Assembly (NCBI GenBank): GCA_036346225.1
Contig: JARFIW010001104.1
Span: 3,684,001 to 3,748,000, forward strand
Direction of reading: 5' to 3'
Origin: Platerodrilus igneus
Lineage: Eukaryota > Arthropoda > Insecta > Coleoptera > Lycidae
DNA: 64,000 bases
Shown in pieces: positions 24,553 to 34,638 of the stretch. Position numbers and translations under genes: made by a program. How positions within the stretch are numbered: position 1 is the first letter of the stretch; each line of letters opens with the position of its first letter. Below the pieces are notes generated by a model, which saw nothing but the letters and a program-made list of their open reading frames with translations, was not told where the DNA came from and searched no databases.

Positions 24553-26657
24553 TTCTTAATCTTCTTTGGGAATGAAACCACTCATAGTTTTTAAAATCTA
24601 TTTTATTTACGTTTCGATCCATGACCTAGGATCGTTGTCAAAATAATAAAAACTTCAAGTTTGACGTTTATGACATAAATTGAAGGTTACTTTGATTTAT
24701 TGATGTTTGAAATATTTGGTTTGAGTACACTAAGCAAAAATTTTTAAAGTTTAAAAGAATGATTGCCTTCAATTTGTGTTGCGACCTGGGATCGACTTTC
24801 CTATGGTAGCCAATACGCTTAACGTGAAATCAGCTGATTAATTTTTATTGGTGAATTTTATATAGATTCAATAATTTGGGAAACATTTTTAACATGTTTC
24901 TATTTATACAATTGAGAGATTTCTGATTTTATGTCTTATTTTACCGAGATTCAGTGAAGGGGGTTAAGCAATCTGTGGCTACCAAGATCCCCCAACATTT
25001 ATAATTTCCCGAAATAATGGTTTTCTAGTTAATATGCTTATTGTTATGTAATTAGTTATTGTATGTATAAATAGAAATCATGTATGTAGGCTGTATTTCG
25101 TGTTAATATCGCAAGGAAAACCCAGGAAAAACTTGCAATGCTACCTAGATATTGTGGGCATTTGATCTTTATTTGTTATTTCTTTTGTTATTTCTTTTAG
25201 TAATGGATATTGATATTGATATTCTAGTTAGCAAAAACGATACAACAATTAATACATCGGTATATAGAAAACCAACGCACACAAACAGATACTTAAACTT
25301 CGATTCAAACCACCCACAATGTGTCAAACGAGGAATTATCAAAACCATGTATGATAGAGCAAAATTAATATCATCAAACGAAGAAATTTTAAAGAAAGAG
25401 AAAGACCTAATCAGATGTACACTAATAGAAAACAAATATCCTAAAAGAATAATAGAGAAAGAAATGAATAAAAACCCTAAAAATAAAGAAAAGAAAACAA
25501 AACAACGATATACACCACAAAATGCTCTCTATACCATACATAAAAGGATTCTCCGAAAAATTCAAAGAATAGGAAACAAATTTAGAATTAAAACAGTATT
25601 TAGAACCAACAATACACTAAGAGCACAATTAACAAAACAAAACCCAAAAACGCAATACAAAATTCAAAAACTGTATCTACAAAATACCGATGCGAATGTA
25701 ATAAGTTTTATATTGGAGAAACTTCCAGACCATTTGAAGTTCGATTAAGAGAACATAAATCATATATAAAAAATAGAAAATTTGAAAAATCCATGATTTG
25801 CCAACATGCATGGGACTCCAGTCATAAAATAAAATGGGAAGATGCAAAATTATCGACAAAGAAGAAAACCACCAAAACGCAAAATCAAAGAAGCTGCCTA
25901 TATAACCCTACATAAAAATAACTGCGTTGCAAACGAATCCGTGACTTTCAGTAAACAATGGATTCCATTACTAAAAGAAATAACAAAAGAAATAACAAAT
26001 AAAGATCAAATGCCCACAATATCTAGGTAGCATTGCAAGTTTTTCCTGGGTTTTCCTTGCGATATTAACATGAAATACAGCCTACATACATGATTTCTAT
26101 TTATACATACAATAACTAATTACATAACAATAAGCATATTAACTAGAAAACCATTATTTCGGGAAATTATAAATGTTGGGGATCTTGGTAGCCACAGGTT
26201 GCTTAACCCCTTCACTGAATCTCGGTAAAATAAGACATAAAATCAGAAATCTCTCAATTGTATAAATAGAAACATGTTAAAAAATGTTTCCCAAATTATT
26301 GAATCTATATAAAATTCACCAATAAAAATTAATCAGCTGATTTCACGTTAAGCGTATTGGCTACCATAGGAAAGTCGATCCCAGGTCGCAACACAAATTG
26401 AAGGCAATCATTCTTTTAAACTTTAAAAATTTTTGCTTAGTGTACTCAAACCAAATATTTCAAACATCAATAAATCAAAGTAACCTTCAATTTATGTCAT
26501 AAACGTCAAACTTGAAGTTTTTATTATTTTGACAACGATCCTAGGTCATGGATCGAAACGTAAATAAAATAGATTTTAAAAACTATGAGTGGTTTCATTC
26601 CCAAAGAAGATTAAGAAGAATGCTAAACAAACCACAACAAACATACAGGGAGTATTT
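24553..26657 (+). mobile_element. Penelope-like element with about 655-bp inverted terminal repeats
   Basis: Left arm 24553-25207 and right arm 25964-26620 are inverted copies, nearly identical, with small homopolymer differences. The right end extends 37 bases further (to 26657). A 12-bp target duplication ATCTTTCAGTCC lies at 24541-24552 and 26658-26669. The 756-bp centre plus part of the right arm encodes the RT tail and a GIY-YIG endonuclease. The RT core is missing, so the copy is truncated at its 5' side and capped by an inverted copy of its own 3' end. Long repeats in direct or inverted order are known for Penelope-like elements. Confidence 0.9.
25208..26029 (+). pseudogene. Penelope-like RT tail plus GIY-YIG endonuclease
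   Basis: The first part reads through the RT thumb and linker typical of Penelope elements (TSVYRKPTHTNRYLNFDSNH, IIKTMYDRA). After a one-base break near 25692 the frame gives the GIY-YIG nuclease segment (CNKFYIGETSRPFEVRLREH) with the YIG triplet and catalytic-type Arg. A second break near 25848 leads to KIKEAAYITLHKNNCVANES and SKQWIPLL to the stop at 26028. The last 66 bases lie in the right inverted repeat. Near 25872 this copy has four A where the related copy at 33079 has five. Confidence 0.85.
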
Positions 26658-27471
26658 ATCTTTCAGTCCCCCGCTTCTCCGGACGCATATCAGATTTTGA
26701 GACTTACAATGCAATTTATAAGCGGTTGATTCATGATAATGTCAGTTTGTCACCCGTTGAAAAATTTTGCCATCTCGTTGATACATTAGATGATTCGTCG
26801 CGTGGCTTAATAAAACACTTGCCATTAAATGATTATGCATACGAGGAAGCCTATAAAATCATTACTAATCGTTTTCAGTCCAAGAGGTTATTACTTTCAA
26901 CATATTTTAATGCTCTCGAAAAATGCCCTAAGGTCAGTTCCTCAGACTCGCATGCGGAACTCCGGCAATTAATTAGTTGTTTTGATGAAAATATATTCGC
27001 GTTAAGGCAGATGGAAATAGATTTATTAGATTTCATGTTGTTTAATCTGTTATCGAAAAAATTAGATACAAACATTTTAAAGCGTTTCGAATTAGGAAAT
27101 AGTGACGAAATTCCTTCGTTTAAAGATTTAAGGTCGTACATTGAAAACAATGTAAAGTGTTGGAAATAAATGACATTGCTTCAGGAACATGCTTAAAATC
27201 TCGAGATTCCGTTAAAGAAAGAGAAAAGGAAGGTTCGTTAGCACTTTGGCTAAAACCTCTTTAGTTAGTACCACCAATGATAGTAAAAATTGTAGTTTAT
27301 GTCAAGCTGTGCATCCTATTTATAGATGTAAGCAGTTTCGACAAAACCCTCAAGAAAGATTTGAGGTGGTAAAGCTTAAAAATCTTTGTATCAAATGCTT
27401 AAATACTTCACATTCGATGAAAAATTGTAAGTTAGATTGGTCGTAGAACATGTCATCAGTCGCACAATTCG

Positions 27472-28209
27472 TTGCTTCACTTCGATAAACGAGAAAAATC
27501 GGTGTCGCCACGCCGACAAACCCATCGTCAAAGGTCAGCGTCTCCTCGGAGAGCGGCGCCTAGACTTACTTCTGCTAGTAGACCTAGTGAAGACAATCTG
27601 TCGTCGTCGGTTGTGCATGAACAACCTGCCACTAGCTCGTTGATTTCGACATCATTAGAACACACAACCACGCTGTTAGCTACGGCAATGGTGTCGGTTC
27701 TTGATTATACAGGAACATTGCAATCTGTTCGTGTAATATTAGATAACGGATCCATGGAAAGTTTTATGACTGAAAGGTGCCGTCAGAAATTAGGTTTAAG
27801 GAAACGAAGACCCAATGTCACTGTTCAAGGACTTGGCTTGAATTCGTCGTTGGTGTCTGGTGCACTATCGTGTGTAGTCAGTCCTTCGGGAGCACGGTCT
27901 CCAGCATATGGAATTGATTGTTATATTTTACCTAACATTTGTAATCAATTACCTTCGTCGTCCATAGGGGTCAAGGAATGGTCGCATACTCGAGGTTTGG
28001 CCTTAGCTGATCCTAATTTTAATGTTCCTGGTAAAATTGACATGCTACTCGGAGCGGAAATCTTTGCTCAGGTTTTGTTGAACGAGTCTCGTTGGGGTGT
28101 CGTAAACGAGCCAGTTGTTATTAAAACAACCTTTGGTTGGGTTTTAACGGGAAAGGTCGTTTCCCGAATAGTTCTATTACGTCGTTGTGTGCTTTCGTTG
28201 AACCCTTAG
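27472..28209 (+). pseudogene. BEL/Pao pol: aspartic protease region
   Basis: Open for 245 codons, with Ser/Arg-rich linker first, then the retropepsin domain. Active-site motif VILDNGSMESF lies near 27733-27765 (D-N-G in place of D-S/T-G, a common BEL variation), followed by VQGLGLNSS and later IDMLLGAEIF and KTTFGWVLTGKV, all hallmarks of the BEL/Pao protease-to-RT region. The frame breaks near 28150-28290, where the linker to RT (FWELENIPSK, then EEERCENQFVENYRR) continues in other frames. Confidence 0.85.
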
Positions 28210-28533
28210 ACAGTGACATTCGTCGATTTTGGGAATTAGAAAATATTCCTTCAAAAACACATTTCTCCTGAAGAAGAAAGGTGTGAAAATCAATTTGTGG
28301 AAAATTATAGACGTAACAAGGACGGTCGTTTTGTAGTGTCCTTGCCCTTTAAAATTTCGGAACCCTCATTTGTGGGTACGAGATCAATTTGTATTAAAAG
28401 ATTTTTGTCGTTAGAACGTCGTTTGTTAAAAATCCTGAATTGTATTCAGATTATAAAAATTTATGGAGGATTATTTGACAAGCGGTCACATGGTTCAAGT
28501 GAAATCGCCTGAAAATTCGTCGGGTTATGAAAA

Positions 28534-30162
28534 ATGTATTACATTCCCCATCATGCTGTACATAAGCGGGATAGCACTACCACCAAATTGCGTGTGGTTT
28601 TCGATGCTTCGTGTCAGGATCAATTTGGAAAGTCGTTAAATGATAGCTTGGCTATTGGCCCTGCTTTGCAAAAGGACATTGCAGTTTTGTTATTGCACTT
28701 TCGTGTACATCCTATCGTAATTACAGCTGACATTAAACAAATGTATCGGCAGATTTTGGTTAAAGATACTCATCGTGATTATCAACGTATCGTCTGGAGA
28801 TTTTCTCCGTCAGATCCTATTATGGACTTTAAGTTAAATACGGTGACTTATGGAGTTTCGTCGTCGCCTTTTTTGGCCTTGCGTACTGTTCAAAAATTGG
28901 CAAGGTTAGAGTCGATTAATTTTCCTTTCGCGTCATCGGTATTGGCGAGCGATACCTATGTTGATGACTTAGTCACTGGATGCAATTCGATTGAAGCTGC
29001 TAATCAATTAATTGGTGAATTGAATAGTATTTGCTCTAGTGGTGGTTTTCAATTAAGAAAATGGAGTAGTAATTGCCCGGAAGTGATGTCCAACTTGAGG
29101 GAGTCCCTGTCCAGTTCGGACGCAATTACATTTCAGGATAAAGATAATGGTTCAATAAAAATTTTGGGCCTTTCGTGGCCTGCTCTTACAGATGCATTTT
29201 TATACAACTTAGACGTTGAAGAGCGCACTTGCACTAAGCGTAATATTTTGTCGGCTATCGCAAAATTTTTTGATCCTCTCGGTTTGATAGCACCTATAGT
29301 ACTGTTCGCTAAACGTTTAGTTCAAGATCTTTGGCTTTTAGGTCTCGGGTGGGACCAAGAGCCTCCATTGGCAGTCATACAAAAATGGAAACATTGTTTG
29401 GGTGAATTGCCAGCGGTTTCGAATATTGAGATTTCGCGTCGCATCGTATGTCATAATTTTAAAAGGGTGGAGTTGCATGGATTCTGTGATGCTTCTGAAG
29501 CCGGGTATGCAGCTGTCATCTATTTCCGTTCGTTCGATCTAGAAGGTAATATTACCATTTCATTAGTATGCGCAAAATCGAAGGTTGCTCCTACTAATCG
29601 CGTTTCATTGCCCGTCCTCGAATTGTGTGCTGCCGTACTCTTGGCAGATTTAGTAGATTTCGTCAAAAATACTTATAAAGATATTTTATCATTTAGTAAT
29701 ATTTTCGCGTGGTCAGATTCTACTGTTGTTTTGTCTTGGATTCGGTCTTCCTCGCATAAGTGGAAGACATTCGTTAGCAATCGTATTTCACATATTCAAG
29801 AACGAATTCCTCCATCTTCATGGTTTCATGTTAAGTCCCAGGATAACCCTGCGGATTGTGCCTCACGTGGACTTTTGGCTTCAGAGTTGGTTCATCATCC
29901 ATTATGGTGGACAGGACCTTCTTGGTTAGTGCGTCGTAATGAAGAATGGCCAGTAACATCGCTGCCAAAACTTATCGACTCATCTCAGACGGACGTCGAA
30001 TATCGTACTCTGTCGTTAACAGTCGTTATGTCTGACAATTTCTTAGATATGTTGTTGGATAAATTTTCAAACCTGCAGAAAATTTGTAGGATTATTACCT
30101 GTATTCGTCATTTCATTCGTAATGTTCAATGTCCGGCAGATTTACGTTTTAAAATATTCTGA
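28534..30162 (+). pseudogene. BEL/Pao pol: reverse transcriptase and RNase H
   Basis: A 542-codon open frame. RT motifs in order: TKLRVVFDASCQDQFGKSLN, VITADIKQMYRQI, WRFSPSDPI, TYGVSSSPFLA and the catalytic TYVDDLVTG at about 28954-28980. RNase H follows with HGFCDASEAGYAAVIY, LPVLELCAAVLLADLV, AWSDSTVVLSWI and DNPADCASRG. It is complete for these two domains and looks catalytically intact. It opens after a one-base break near 28530 (run of five A) and ends at one near 30150, after which integrase continues. Confidence 0.92.
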
Positions 30163-30544
30163 TGGTTTGTCTCTAGCTCAGCAGCAAGAGGCTATACATT
30201 TATTGATTAAAAGAGTTCAAACAAATGTTTTTGCTCAAGACATTGCAAATATTAAAACTGGAAAACTTGTTAGTAAACAACTTCGTAGCCTTAGCCCGTT
30301 TCTAGATAGTCGTGATTTGTTGAGGGTGGGCGGTCGCCTACGTAATTCTGACTTGTCGCATGATGCAAAATTTCCAATGTTGCTTCCTCGGTCGCATCGG
30401 TTGACTGAAATTATTATCTTAGATTGCCATGAAAGATATTTACATGCTGGTAGGGACGGTATCGTTTGGATACCTACCATCAAGACAGCCCAAGGGTTAG
30501 TTAAACTTCCTCTGGTGAAACTATGTTTACTGCCAGTTACTTGA
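30122..30544 (+). pseudogene. BEL/Pao pol: integrase with catalytic core deleted
   Basis: The N-terminal zinc-binding region is present (LLRVGGRLRNSDL, then CHERYLHAG with the His pair). It passes directly into GRDGIVWIPTIKTAQGLVKL and the PLVKLCLLPV end, which in BEL elements is the extreme C-terminus of integrase. The whole DDE core between them is absent. The join falls on a shared AGG/GG, consistent with a microhomology deletion. This copy cannot make a working integrase. Confidence 0.85.
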
Positions 30545-30669
30545 TATTTAATGGTATGTACACATATATTCACTTATATAAGTTTGTCGATTAGGTTTCT
30601 TAGTTAATAGCTCTAATTAGTTTTAAATATAAAATAAGTTAGTTCACAACAGTCCACAACATCGTAATT

Positions 30670-32815
30670 ATGAAGGCCGCACTTAAATTTAAAAATCTGA
30701 AAAAGAGGAACGGAAAAAGGCACTTGGACTTAGAGAAACTAAAAGACAAAGATATTCAAGTAAGATTCGAAAAAAAGTCAAATGAATTGCTGAATGATAT
30801 CGCGAAAATATCTGAAACTAAGGAAGTAGAAACAGAATGGAATAACATTAAATCCAGCCTAGATATGGCGGCCAGATATATTTTGGGGTATACACAAAAA
30901 GAAAATAAGAAACCATGGATAACAAAGGATATCGTGAATTTAATAGAAGAAAGACTAAAATACAAAAATAAATCAGACGAAACAGCAAAACAGAGATACA
31001 AAGCCATAAAATGGGAAATTATTCGAAAATGCAGGAAAGCTAAGGAACAATGGATTGATGAAAAGTGCAAAGAAGTACAAACTAAGATGGAAATAGGAAA
31101 GACAGACGAAGCATACAAATTAATTAGAATGAATTTTAGGATATAAAACCGTATAGCAAAAATATAAGGGACGCACAAGGAAACGTCATTATAGAAAACG
31201 TAGAGAAAGTGAGTAGATGGCAAGAATATATAGGGAATTTATATGCAGGAGAGGAACTAACTGCATTAGAACAGGAATCAGACATTGAAAATGATGACTT
31301 GGGATATCCTATACTTGAGACGAGTTTGAATTAGCATTAAAGAGTCTGAAAATGGTAAGGCGCCGGGTACAGATAAGGTGCAAGCAGAAACTCTAAAAGC
31401 CGCTGGACAAGCAGTAACAGAACGTCTCTTCCAACTTGTAAGCTATATGTATGAGACAGGCGAGATACCCAAAGATTTCAAACGTAGCATCATAGTAACT
31501 ATACCAAAAAGAAAGGCGCGGATAGATGTGAAAATTTTCGAACAATAAGTTTGACAGCACACGTGTCAAAAATATTAACTAGAATTGTGCAAAGACGAAT
31601 GGAAAAACGAGCTGAAGAAATACTAGTAGAAGACCAATTTGGGTTTAGGCGAAACAGGGGAACACGGGAGGCTATTTTAGCTCTGAGAGTGATAATGGAG
31701 AAAACAATAGAAAAGGGGAAAGCATGTATATAGGGTTTGTAGATCTGGAAAAAGCATTCGACAATGTAAATTGGAAAAAATGTTTGAAATACTCAAAAGG
31801 ATTGGAATGAGTTATAGGATAGACGAATAGTACATAGCTTATACAAAGAGCAAACAGCAGTAATAGAATTAGAGCAGGAACGTAGAGAAGTAAACATTAG
31901 GAAAGGGTGAGACAGGGATGTGCCCTATCCCCATTGATTTTTAACTTGTACATAGAAGAGGCAATGAATACTGTCAAATACAGAAAGACATTTGGAATTA
32001 CTATGCAGGGACAAAAATTGATATGCTTAGATTTGCAGATGATATAGCGGTATTAGCATCTAGCAAGGAAGAGTTAGAAGCGGCTCTTAATGAAATGGAA
32101 ACGGTTCTAACAGAGAATACGGTATGAAAATTAACAAAACTAAAACTAAAGTTCTAGTTTGCAAAGGTGGGGAAAATAAATCAAAACAAGAATACAAGTA
32201 TTTAACACGAACTTACAAGAGGTTAAGGATTTCTGCTACCTAGGAAGCCAAATAACGCAAGATGGGAAAAGCACAAAGATATAAAACAAAGATTAGCACA
32301 AGGTCGTGCTACATTTAACAAGAAAAGCAACTATTGTGCTCAAAGACCACAAACATAGAAACAAGGAAAAGATTGCTTAAAACATATGTGTGGAGCACAG
32401 CACTGTACGGCTGTGAAGCCTGGACAGACGGAGAAGCGGACAAGAAAAGGTAGAAGCCTTTGAAATGTGGTGTTACAGGCGTATGATGAAGATATCATGG
32501 ACAGACAAAGTTAAGAACGAAGAGGTACTAAAATGGTAGGGGAAGAAAGAAATATGTGGAAAACGGTAAAAATAGGAGAGATAGGATGATAGGCCACATA
32601 CTACGGCATGAGGGAATAGTGCGGAATATTTTAGAAGCAGAGATAGGAAAAGAGAAGAAGAGGCAGAGCTAGGTTAGACTACTGCACACAGATAGTAAAA
32701 GATGTAGGCTGTAGAGGTTTCAGGAGATTTGTAGGCTAGCCCAGAATAGAAATCAATGGAGGTACGCATCCAACCAATCCCAAGATGGATAAACTAATGA
32801 CGAAAAGATAACTGT
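30670..32815 (+). pseudogene. LINE (non-LTR) reverse transcriptase, 5'-truncated
   Basis: Starts in the linker between endonuclease and RT (open to 31146), then RT in pieces: LKNGKAPGTDKV-like near 31350, QFGFRRNRGTREAILALRV at about 31637, VDLEKAFDNVNW near 31740, RQGCALSPLIFNLYIEEA near 31910 and the catalytic FADD at about 32034-32045. The C-terminal CYLGSQITQDGKS and HLRHEG-like stretches follow. Frame breaks are almost all one-base losses in short homopolymers (for example near 31139, 31319, 31357, 31507, 31731, 31781, 31816, 32530 and 32568). The clade is uncertain; the endonuclease is missing. Confidence 0.85.
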
Positions 32816-32898
32816 GTGTAAATATGATGATTATTATAAGTAACTACAAGAATTGGTTGAGCAATATTCTCGAATAATGTTAAGTGTGTGAAAGGATT

Positions 32899-33350
32899 TA
32901 CTAGAAAACCATTATTTCGGCAAATGTCTAAGTGTTGGGGATCTTGGTAGCCACAGGTTGCTTAACCTCCTTCACTGAATCTCGTAAAATAGGGTATAAA
33001 ATTAGAAAACAATAGAAAGGGAACGAGCTGAATACACATACTCCCTGAAAAGAAGAAAAGAAGAAAAAGAAGAAAACCACCAAAAACGCAAAATCAAAGA
33101 AGCTGCCTATATAACCCTACATAAAAATAACTGCGTTGCAAACGAATCCGTGACTTTCAGTAAACAATGGATTCCATTACTAAAAGAAATAACAAATGAA
33201 AATCAAATACCCACAATATCTAGGTAGCATTGCAAGTTTTTCCTGGGTTTTCCTTGCAATATTAACATGAAATACAGCCTACATACATGATTTCTATTTA
33301 TACATAAAATAACTAATTACATAAAATAAGCATATTAACAATCCTTGTAA
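32899..33350 (+). mobile_element. Second Penelope-like copy, rearranged
   Basis: 32899-33007 matches 26146-26250 of the first Penelope copy, while 33060-33345 matches 25858-26142. The two parts are thus in swapped order, joined by an A/G-rich AAGAAGAAAAAGAAG linker. A short return to Penelope sequence (CTCTCAATTGTATAAATAG, 33800-33832) follows the minisatellite and matches 26250-26284. Confidence 0.85.
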
Positions 33351-33690
33351 AACAGCATTGGTATCTGACAAGTATAAATCCACAATAAGGTTACCTCAAA
33401 CCATATACAATCTCCGTTGAACAGTATTGGTATCTGACAAGTGTAAACCCGCCATAGGGTCGCCTCAGATCCATATACAATCGTCATAGAACAACATTGG
33501 TATCTGACAAGTGTAAACCCGCCATAGGGTCGCCTCAGATCCATATACAATTTTCATAGAACAACATTGGTATCTGACAAGTGTAAACCCGCCATAGGGT
33601 CGCCTCAGATCCATATACAATCTTCATAGAACAACAGTGGTATCTGACAAGTGTAAACCCGCCATAGAATCGCCTCAGAACCATGTTAAA
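33351..33690. repeat. Tandem 70-bp minisatellite, five units
   Basis: Units start at 33351, 33420, 33490, 33560 and 33630 (lengths 69, 70, 70, 70 and a diverged last one). The core is GGTATCTGACAAGTGTAAAC followed by CCGCCATAGGGTCGCCTCAG. Units 2-4 are nearly identical, the outer ones diverged. The minus-strand 71-codon frame over it is a by-product of the repeat. Confidence 0.97.
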
Positions 33691-33832
33691 ATCTACCAAA
33701 GAGGTAACTTAAATCATAATGAATTTCCCTCAAAATAAATATAAAAAACGACTACTTAAGCCTTTCAATAATGCAATCGCACACTTCTTTAATAACCATC
33801 CTCTCAATTGTATAAATAGAAACATGTTAAAA

Positions 33833-34195
33833 ATGTTGGCTGAAATGCAGACACAAAACGGTAGCAGTCTTTTGAAATGCTCCAGATGTATGAGGACGAT
33901 AGCATGGACAGACAAAGATAATAACAAATAAGTTACAGAAATAGTATGGGAACAAGGATATCTGGGGAAAAAGAGAAATAGTAGGGCGGAATACGTTCTA
34001 AGGCATTTTTGGGGAATAGTATGTGATATATTACAAGCAGAGATAGGAAAAAAGAGGTAGATGTAGACCTAGATCAGACAGTTATAGATGCAAACTGTGC
34101 ATATTTCAGGGAAATCTGCAGGTTAGTTCAGAATAGGGAACAATGATGGTACGCGTCTAACCAGTTCTAGGACTGAAGACCTAATGATGATGATG
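33833..34195 (+). mobile_element. Diverged LINE 3' end with TGA-repeat tail
   Basis: Parallels 32455-32810 of the upstream LINE (GACGATAGCATGGACAGACAAAG, then GGTACGCGTCTAACCAGTTC) but is clearly diverged. It ends in CTAATGATGATGATG at the right target duplication. Confidence 0.75.
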
Positions 34196-34213
34196 AAGTT
34201 AGTTCATACTTAT

Positions 34214-34227
34214 TTTGGTGGGCGGGA
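34214..34227 (+). other. Polypurine tract of the BEL/Pao element
   Basis: TTGGTGGGCGGGA-type tract immediately before the TGTTCGG start of the 3' LTR. Confidence 0.6.
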
Positions 34228-34633
34228 TGTTCGGTCTCTTTGTCGCACGTTCGCGTGGTTAATTTTAAGTTATTTAAATTTGTAGTCGTAAATCTAATAG
34301 TAAAACTGTCATCCCTTGTTCCCTTATATCCTGCCATAAAAATTCCTTGAGCATGGGCGAATAAGTTGGACTAAGAGCAGTGAACAAACACTTTCTTATG
34401 GATATTGAAGCAGAACGGTCGTCGGTTTCTTCGTTCGGTATCGTAAGTTAGTCAAGTGCCGCAGTCTTTATTTGTGAAACCCCTAAAAACCACAGTGCAA
34501 GTGTGTAACGTAACATAGACTCAATTCGCATACAGTCCACTTGGTTGAAAGAATAGGAACTGCAGCTTAGAAAAACAAAACACCGCGGAGGTAAGTCGAT
34601 GTATAACTTTATAAGACCCCCCGCGCGTGAACA
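34228..34633 (+). repeat. BEL/Pao 3' LTR
   Basis: 406 bp, four substitutions relative to the 5' LTR, followed by target duplication GTATC at 34634-34638. Confidence 0.95.
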
Positions 34634-34638
34634 GTATC

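Larger units (their letters stand above)
24186..27446 (+). pseudogene. BEL/Pao gag, interrupted by a Penelope-like insertion
   Basis: The gag opens at ATG 24186 and runs to 24551. It resumes after the insertion at 26670 with FSGRISDFETYNAIYKRLIH and continues to 27169. After one-base frame breaks near 27157 and 27225 it reaches two zinc knuckles at about 27292-27435 (CSLCQAVHPIYRC and CIKCLNTSHSMKNC), typical of Pao/BEL gag. The 12-bp target duplication ATCTTTCAGTCC explains the exact split. Apart from the insertion the frame is broken only by short homopolymer changes, so the ancestral gag was intact recently. Confidence 0.85.
30647..34195 (+). mobile_element. Composite insertion (LINE, Penelope pieces, minisatellite) in the BEL 3' region
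   Basis: Flanked by an 11-bp duplication AAGTTAGTTCA (30636-30646 and 34196-34206). The left end is LINE coding sequence truncated in the linker before RT. The right end is a diverged LINE 3' tail finishing in TGATGATGATG. Between them lie Penelope segments (32899-33350) and a 70-bp minisatellite. The duplication suggests one 5'-truncated LINE insertion later invaded or rearranged. Confidence 0.75.
23270..34633 (+). mobile_element. BEL/Pao LTR retrotransposon with nested insertions
   Basis: Bounded by 406-bp LTRs at 23270-23675 and 34228-34633 (TGTTCGG...GTGAACA). They differ at only four positions, and the element is flanked by a 5-bp target duplication GTATC (23265-23269 and 34634-34638). 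Gag, zinc knuckles, protease, RT, RNase H and the ends of integrase are present in BEL order, with several one-base frame breaks. Gag is split by a Penelope-like element (24553-26657). The 3' untranslated region is split by a composite insertion (30647-34195). Without these the element would be about 5.7 kb. The integrase catalytic core is missing, so this copy is not autonomous. Confidence 0.95.

Noticed and set aside
33335..33550. Minus-strand ORF of 71 codons
   Set aside because: It is a translation of the 70-bp minisatellite.
33351..33690. CRISPR-like array
   Set aside because: Units are contiguous tandem repeats without distinct spacers, in a eukaryotic transposon context.
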